64,000 nt of DNA from contig CM070576.1 of assembly GCA_036346355.1 (NCBI GenBank), positions 18,273,558 to 18,337,557 on the forward strand, given 5' to 3'. The notes beneath the pieces are model-generated. The model ran no database searches. It worked only from the letters and a program-made list of their open reading frames with translations, and was not told the origin of the DNA. This DNA is from Rhipidocladum racemiflorum (lineage: Eukaryota; Streptophyta; Magnoliopsida; Poales; Poaceae). The position numbers and the translations under genes were made by a program. Positions within the stretch are counted from its first letter, which is position 1; every line of letters begins with the position of its first letter. Positions 57,155 to 64,000 of this stretch are shown piece after piece.

Positions 57155-58000
57155 ATAAGCAAGCCTCATGCCTGCATATGAGTGCTGGAAGTCATATCAA
57201 AGTTTGCATCCGTTAACTGGTTTTTCAAGATCATCTTAACATTTGATCGTGAGGATGGAGTACGGACTGCAGCTTTTCAGACTGGGCCCATCTACCGCCA
57301 TTAGAAGATTGCCTTTTGAGAGCAATATTAAAATGAATTGTTTATTTTGACTCGGTGTGGAAGGCCTGAAGAAGCTCGCTTGCTGCTTAATGTCAGGCAT
57401 TTCGTTACTTCTTTTCCACTGCATGTTTCCCATAGTTTTCTCGATTCTGTTGACTATTTGTTATGTACAAGCAAAATGTTGCCTCAAACCCAGCAGAGAA
57501 CAATCTTATTTGGAGCAAATGAGCAATCTTCATAATTTCTGTTTCTTTGGATCTTTCTCCTCGTGACTTGCATAGAATGTACGCAGCAAAGAAGAAATCT
57601 CACAGGTGAGCTTGCCAACTTACATTCTGGCCGGGTTTGTCATCAACCAGGAGGTTAAATGCTGTGGTAGTTGTTTTAACTACCTTTTAAGGAGGTTCTT
57701 ATGGTTGTGTGTCTAGCACTCTGGATTGCATTACATCACCATAAGTGTTACCCTATACATTTCAAAATTACTAGGTATATAATTTTCTCGGTCTTGTTGA
57801 GTAATATACGGCGACTTGTTGAATAATACAGGGCAAACATGTGAAAACACCCAATTTTCTGAAAATCTGAAAATTTGAATGCAGAGTTTCATTATGTACT
57901 ACGAACGTCTAAATCTTTTATTTGTCCTCTCACCCCAACTATTTTGCAAAAAACCCCCTCAAACCATCTCTCCCATACTCAATGATATTACATGATACAA
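57155..58000 (+). other. RMR 3' UTR and flank
   Basis: No protein-coding sequence recognised. The 3' UTR probably occupies the first few hundred bases; no single polyadenylation signal stands out. Confidence 0.4.
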
Positions 58001-59280
58001 GGGTTGTTCGATCTTCACGATGTAGGATCAAGATAATGATCATACTAGTTGATCTTTTGTTGCCAGATGCAATGAGCTTGTAACTCTTTAATTCGTCAAA
58101 ATCATACGCATGTTGGATTTCATGAGACTACCGAGTGAAGTTGTATATCAATCTTTCAATTCCTAGTGAAAAGATATAACGATCTTTGGAAGAAGCAACG
58201 CCTAATTCCCCATTCTATTGTGTATGCAACATCAATGAGGAAGAATAAGCGAATATGCTGTAAATTATCAATTATAATCTTTGTTTAAAAAAACAATAAT
58301 ACAAATATATAAAAGAAACATGGGGGCCATGCAACATGGCCTAGGGCCGGCCAAGGTGGATCCCACGAACCGGACTCTATCTCTTAACTCAAATTCCTAA
58401 TGTAATTTGGCCAATCTGGAAGTTGATATAAAAGGAAGTCGATTCTGGCCGCCTCATAACGGAGTGAAATAAAGCGAACGTTACAAGCTTTCAAACAAGT
58501 CCAAGAACGTCGCAATCTGAGTCTATATGTGAGAATTATAGCATTTTTAAGTCCGACTGGTTTAGCACTTCGAATTAGACTCTTTGTCTCCAAATTCAAT
58601 TTGGCCTTATCTCTTCCTTTACTTTCTTATCATGCTCGAATTGGGTTTGGGCCTTGCTTTTTCGCACCTTGGTCAGGTGGAATTGCTTCCCACTTGGACC
58701 CATGAGCCTCTCCTTACATGAGTGGGCTTGGCCCATGTTGCCTTGTAGTCCTTTCATGTGGCTCCCGTCATCCCTCGTCTCCTGCTAGGTTCTACCATGG
58801 TACATTAATACAATTTGGCTCTAATTGATATTTGTGCAATCTTCATACCTAACAACAATCAAGCATATGCTATTAGGTAATATATATATTTCTTATGTAA
58901 ATATAGCAACGATTGCTTAAGGAAAAGATTCACTATTGATATTTTATACGGCTTAATAATTCTTTCCAGTTAATTAAAGCATTGAATAGAAAAGTATTAG
59001 ACGTATGCATATCCGCATCATCCTCCCCTTCAAGAAAAGCCGTCCTCGACTTTGGCCTCAACTTCTAATAATCTAAAAATATGCAAAACAAAGAGGATAA
59101 TATATATGCATATTATATATATTTACCATCCATCTTGACATTCTCTTTCAGCATAGGATGATATGTAGCACAACAGAAACTATATGATATAGAACCCAAA
59201 TCAGTAATGACAAGTATAGGAAACAACGTATAGGCATGATATATGTAACTACTCTTGATTCTACGGCTTGTGCTCCAATG
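58001..59280. other. Decayed LTR-like sequence with a polyprotein-tail signature
   Basis: No gene. At 59014-59061 the motif GCATCATCCTCCCCTTCAAG, then GTCCTCGAC, is the reverse complement of the EGEDDE-type tail and polypurine region of gypsy polyproteins. The same signature occurs at 62696-62745 and 63026-63068. The stretch to its left may be decayed LTR of a minus-strand gypsy element. Confidence 0.3.
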
Positions 59281-61140
59281 CCCCTATAGAATAGAGAGTT
59301 CCAATCCGAAATATATCATCATCGTTCTTGCAATTTCTTCGGGGTGATTGCAAGAAAGTGTACGTCTACTTTCACGTGTTCAAGTAGGGAGGATCAAAGC
59401 GTATTCTTGGGCGAATTCATGTGTTATAGGTTGCTGTATCAAGATGATGGTTGGCACCAGTGTTCGTCAGGGTTAACGAATTCGAGTTATCATATTCGTC
59501 ATCGCAAGATCGGGTCACCGCCTGTCATCGCAAGAGTTTTGTTGAGTGTGACGAATTTCTAGCTCAAGATTAGTTTTATTTTTCTTTATTATTTGAAAAT
59601 CACCTCACAAAAAATTAAACCCTTAGTTTAATGTAGAGTTTTATTGAGTTTTGCTAAGTTTTGATCCATTAGATTGTTTGCATTTGTTGGTGATCATTTT
59701 TCTTTCGCATAGCTTTTATTTCAATTATGTCTAGTTCGGTGTTTCATGTATAACTTTTGGATACAAACTCAGATTTTGACGTTCTTGTGCTTTCCTAAAA
59801 CCTTACAAAAAGATCTTAAAAATATCTTTTGGCCATCTGCACAGATTCGGCCTTTATCTATGAAATCTTCTAGCATCAATGTCGTCCCTCCAAAATAAGG
59901 GTTTCCAGCAAATCAGTTTGGTTTTTTGGCCATAATTATTATATCTGAACTACTATTTGGAATTTTTTTGCCTTTCCTAAATCCTCAGAGAGTCCTCTAC
60001 AAAACTTGTTTTGCGACCATTGTGATTCATATTCATTCATACCAAATTTAATTCGAATTCATACTCGATCTTGTCAGCTGAAATTGGGTCAATTCTATGG
60101 TGTTCGATTTTTAGCCATAACTTTCACACCGATCTCCAAATTGTGTGTTCTTATACTCTCTAGAAAGCATATAACTTGTTCTTTAGTTCATTATATTATC
60201 ACAACGATTTATTCAGCCATTTACACACTTTTATTTAGGCAATAAGTCTGCTGTCCTGGATAAGTCAAATCAGGAGTTCTTGTGATGTTTTGAAGTTCTA
60301 GCTTATTCTGTTGAGTTCTTTGAGTCTAGTAGCATCCACAGAATATGAAATTAAAAATATCAGTACCTACCACTTTTGGGAATAATTCTTTCATCCTTTG
60401 CGAAAACTTTGATCCTATTTGAGACTATCTTGTTAATATTGCTTAGGGCTGCTCTACTTGATACATTGAATAATTATATTATTTTTCAATATCAAGTTAG
60501 GGATTCTTAAATTTTGTTTATACCAGCGTTTGCCGAAAGTCACAAAAAGAGAGAAAATAAGAGCCAAAAGGCCATGAAAAGAAAGAAAGAAAAGAGAATA
60601 GCGGCTGGCTGCACTACATTGAGCAAAACCCTAATTTATGTTATTTATTTCAGATTGTGCAACCGTATTAGTTTGTGCAATAGAGTTTTGTGCGTCACAT
60701 AAATTTTATAGCTCATTTCTTGATTGTATAAGTAAGTGCCATTATCTTTGCGCGTGTGTTGCCTTGAAATTCACTTATATCTTTGAGATCGGCAACTAGG
60801 GCCTGTGAATTTTAGTTTGAATTATATAGTACATATAATAACTAGAATTTTTAGATTATATAGGATATACACTAACCCTCCAAGAGCTCCACATATTAAC
60901 CATTGTCATGTGCAACACCTTGATAGTGAATTGGCTTGAGTAATCACCTTTGTCCTTTCTACTATCACCGAAGAGTGTAAACTCCTCAATCCAAAGAAGG
61001 GGTCATAAGAACTTTGGTTGGTAAGGAGAGGGTGAGGATTAGTGATTCCACATATATTCCACATATACGTGTTGTTTTTGCTTGCTACTAATCACATCAG
61101 TTTACGAGTACAAGGAACTTCCATTCTATCAAAGTAATGA
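59281..61140 (+). other. Gypsy-like leader region, decayed
   Basis: AT-rich, no gene. Repeated phrases such as GGCCATAATTATTATATCTG and TAGCCATAACTTTCACACC recur through 59920-60130. It runs into a plus-strand gag remnant at 61146, which suggests an element leader. Confidence 0.3.
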
Positions 61141-61145
61141 TCCAT

Positions 61146-61640
61146 AGGAGTATCTCACATGGCAAGAACAAATGGAAAAGGTGCTCAAATTTTAGAAGCT
61201 TTCTAAAGCCAAATAGGTGATGCTATCCACTATACTTGGTGGCAACAACTTTTTGGGAAAAGCCTCATTATATCTTGGTTGAATTTAAAGATAATCATGA
61301 GAAGTGAGTTCGTGCTATGCTATGAGCAAGAGCTACTTCGCTACTTGGAGAGCATTACACATGGGTGTAAACACGTCGAAGATTATTATGTTGAGTTGAA
61401 ATGTGCAATACAACGTGATGGTATCACTAGTGCATTAAAAGAGAAGGCATACTTCAAAAAAGGTTTGCAACCCGCACCTCTTGAGATGGAAGATGAGATA
61501 ACGACGGTTGGAGAAGGAATAAAAGCTATACCATGGTTAGATCATGAAGCTATGCTACCTACAACATCTACATCAGCTGATGAGAATGATAAAAGTAAGA
61601 AAGGTGTTGAATTGGTTGTACATCAGGAAAGGTGAGTGAA
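61146..61640 (+). pseudogene. gag: Gypsy gag remnant
   Basis: Reads YTWWQQLFGKSL and, from 61279, LLRYLESITHGCKHVEDYYVE, the end of the capsid domain of gypsy gag, then GDGITSALKEKAYFKKGL. The last open segment ends at 61633-61635. No knuckle, protease or RT follows. Confidence 0.55.
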
Positions 61641-62409
61641 AGTGAGAATTCTTGTGTTCTCTGGTGGTTCCACGTTTTGAATTTGATATGCTTAATTTAC
61701 ATAATGTGGAATTGATTACTCATAAAAAAGTTCTTACTAGAATATTCTCTGATGATTCTATATGCTATATCATGTTTGATGATGTAACATTGGGTGTCCC
61801 GATCTTTCGATGAGAATGATAACCTTCGATTTGGGTGGAGACGACTTTGACGATTCGACTACAACGTACAACGACGATGCGCCTTAGCAATCGCTAAACC
61901 AACTTCAGATGGTTATTAACCTTGCCGTGGGCACGATCAACCTGATCACGAAGATCAATTCCTGCAAGCAATCGAAGAACAAGCAAGAACAAGGCAAAAG
62001 CAATCTAAAATTGCAAATATAGATTAAGTATTGAAAAGTTGGGGTTCCGATACAAGGAGCTTGTTAGGCGGCCGTTGAGCACGTCTAAAAGACTCAAAAT
62101 AGTAGCAAAAGGCTAAACTATCAAATAACCAAAGCCCAAGTTATTTTGGGAGACTCCCTAGCTATATATAGGAGAAATAGGAGGCCAAAACCATGCTAGA
62201 GGCGTCCAAAACACCTCCATGGCCGAGTAGGACTCCTATTCCTAGTTTGACTCGGATTTGAAAAGATGACCGAACTTGTTTTGCAGATTCCCATTGACTC
62301 TAAGGAATTTGGACATGAGGCTAGATCCGTTGGAAACAGGACGACGAAACCTTTCAAACCAGTACTCATAGACCCCAAACACCCTTGTGGATCAAAAGTT
62401 ATGGTCATT
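61641..62409 (-). repeat. Probable gypsy LTR remnant (minus strand)
   Basis: Contains a TATA-like CTATATATAG near 62162-62171 that works on either strand. It is followed on the minus strand by a leader-like stretch and GATCGGGACACCCAATG near 61790-61806. It sits beside the tail of a minus-strand polyprotein, as a 3' LTR would. Borders not fixed. Confidence 0.4.
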
Positions 62410-62757
62410 TTAAGTTGGTGCTGTCCCGGAGGCCGAATCCGAGTTGAACTTGTGCACCGGAAGAATTGGCTTCATGCTTGACGTTTGGGAGTCCTTCTCC
62501 TTGGTTTCTAAGGACAATAAATCATCACAAGGATTAAATAGCATTCCATTCATTAAATTATTTGTATGCAACCCGAGGAACGCATTCACCTGGCAATTGA
62601 ATTGACGTGCACGAGCTCGAGTAATTGGCCCATGTATTACATTGTTGGTTTCAATTGGGTTTGTTGCCATGGCCGTATCCATGGTAGTGATGTCCTCATC
62701 ATCCTCCCCTTCTTGCATTTGAGTCGTCCTCGACTCAAGTTCATCATCTTCTCCCAA
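62410..62757 (-). pseudogene. Gypsy polyprotein C-terminal tail
   Basis: 115 codons on the minus strand: DELESRTTQMQEGEDDEDI, then GPITRARARQFNCQVNAF. The ESRTT..EGEDDE and GPITRARAR motifs mark the region after integrase in many grass gypsy polyproteins. The integrase itself is not next to it. Confidence 0.6.
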
Positions 62758-63078
62758 GTATCAAGTATGGCTTTAGATCTGATAATTGAGTTGATGGGCT
62801 CGAGCTCGAGTCAATGGTCCTTGAACCGACGAATATGTAGAAGGATGGCCAAGGTGGGGGCCGATGAAGCCATGCAGATGGAGTAGAGGATGCCATAAAG
62901 TGTCGCCAACTTAATGATCCTGGCCAAGTTGGGGGTCGATGAAGCCATGCAGGTGATATAATTGCGGCAACACTTGGTGATGACCATATGTATGCATTGT
63001 TAGTTCTGTCCATGATGAGCAGGTCTCATCATCCTCCCTTTCTTGAAGTGGAGTCATCCTCGACTCCATCATATTGTC
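62758..63078 (-). other. Spacer with duplicated short segments
   Basis: No gene. GGTGGGGGCCGATGAAGCC (62853-62871) is repeated with small changes at about 62929-62947. A second EGEDDE-type tail signature lies at 63026-63068. Confidence 0.4.
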
Positions 63079-64000
63079 CTACAAAATGTTAGTAACGACA
63101 GGAAACAAAGCAATATGCACATTTGCAATCAAATCAATGGATCGAGAATTTTTATCAACCATATCCTCCCTTTCTTGAAAACTATCATGTGACTTGTGAA
63201 TGGAACCAAATATACTTGGTATGACATGAATAGTGATATGGAAATTATTAAATTGATGACATTGTTGCATTGCAAACGGAGGTTTAAAATCTGAACAAAT
63301 GTAAACTCGATGTGTTTTATACTCTCCTTTCTCACTATTTTTTCCAATAACATAAAAAATATTTCGCGATAACCATGACAAATCAGAATGTACAAAAAGT
63401 CTCTCCTCTAAATAATTCAAATCACACGGAACATCAAATTCAATGTAGTCTAATGTATATAAAGGAGACATCAATTTCAACTCATCATTTTCGCTTGTGA
63501 TGTGAATGACATGTTTATTTTCAGCATAAGTGTCTAGTGTGTTAACAAAAGTGACATGTCCAATCGTTAGTTGTGTCATGGAAATAAGTGAAGTATTATC
63601 ACACAACTCTTCTTTATCACAAGAAATAGCAGCAAATCATCTTGTAACAAAGCAAAATCAACAATTGGTTCCACTAATAGTTGCTCTACGATAGCATGAT
63701 TTGTGGATAGTTTTAGCTCTTCAAAATTATTTTCTCCATGTGTAAAGTCCATACCTGTTACATTACCTTGTAAGTTCTCATCAGCTGTTGTAGGCGTTTC
63801 TTCAACTATTATCTCTTCACTTACACATGGGGTAGTACTGATCGTTTCTTTCTCCAAATGCTCTTCTACATCATTCTCTCGATGGTGCTCACTTTTCTGC
63901 AAAATGTTAGCTACAAAAGAAGGTGCAATAATGGGCGCCTCAAATGAAGCTAATGATTCTTTCAAGGATTCAGCAAGTATTTTTTTCAACTCTACAAGCA
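63079..64000 (-). pseudogene. Unrecognised minus-strand reading frames upstream of a gypsy tail signature
   Basis: Frame one, 63606-63079 (175 codons): has DVPCDLNYLEERLFVHSDL, then SHDSFQEREDMVDKN, ending TNIL with TAG, after which the same frame reads DNMMESRMTPLQERE. Frame two, 63989-63576 (137 codons): acidic, rich in Glu, Val and Thr, probably the upstream part after a shift. No known domain was recognised. That it runs straight into the gypsy tail suggests a non-autonomous element whose integrase was replaced by other coding sequence. The window ends inside this region. Confidence 0.4.

Noticed and set aside
57338..57566. Short frames after RMR exon 4
   Set aside because: In the probable 3' UTR; overlapping in two frames with no domain.
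59344..59562. 72-codon frame in the leader-like region
   Set aside because: No known domain, isolated, in decayed repeat sequence.

Overview
The window is plant nuclear DNA, almost certainly from a grass. The grounds are abundant Ty3/gypsy elements of the Tat type (PBS related to TGGCGCGCC.GGTAGGGG, second RNase H after RT, antisense gene downstream of integrase), a PIF/Harbinger element with a TAA target duplication, a Ty1/copia element whose LTR starts TGAAAGTGCATC, and one host gene with monocot-style GC-rich 5' exons and long introns. The species cannot be named from the sequence. No rRNA, tRNA, CRISPR or organellar genes were seen.

Layout. 1-9036: gypsy element E1 (gag, protease, RT-RNase H, integrase on +; a spliced antisense gene on -), cut off at both ends. 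9037-23613: a large non-autonomous LTR element (called LARD here) with a 4.2 kb 3' LTR, a 5' LTR lacking its first 1.9 kb, a gag-like gene with many CCHC knuckles and no pol. A 4.76 kb PIF/Harbinger transposon (14286-19047) sits inside it. 23614-23726 and 37500-40969: gypsy element E3 on the minus strand, split by gypsy element E2 (23727-37499), which has both LTRs and a 5-bp target duplication. 40970-42558: tail of plus-strand gypsy E5. 42559-45269: right half of gypsy E6, same family as E1. 46671-50844: left half of a copia element (LTR, gag, start of protease). 51234-57154: the only clear host gene, a four-exon RMR-type vacuolar sorting receptor (PA domain, membrane segment, RING-H2). 58000-64000: fragments of further gypsy elements on both strands.

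The retroelements form a nested stack. E5 lies in the RT of E6, E3 in the integrase of E5, and E2 and the LARD in the RT of E3. The left-hand parts of E6, E5 and E3, and the start of the LARD 5' LTR, are absent; one large deletion joined at 9036/9037 would explain all of this. Nearly all retroelement reading frames carry in-frame stops and frameshifts. Many stops look like C-to-T or G-to-A changes, as expected from methylated silenced repeats.

The most unusual content is the antisense gene in E1 and E2. In both elements it is broken by short GT-AG introns that keep the reading phase. In E2 it has a TATA box and a first ATG that fit a transcript opposite to the element's own genomic RNA, and a second small antisense reading frame with its own TATA-like box lies downstream. 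Also notable: a UAG at the same codon between protease and RT in three different gypsy elements; a 14-bp GTTAAC tandem array in the LARD LTR; and Harbinger subterminal repeats that multiply the TIR core.
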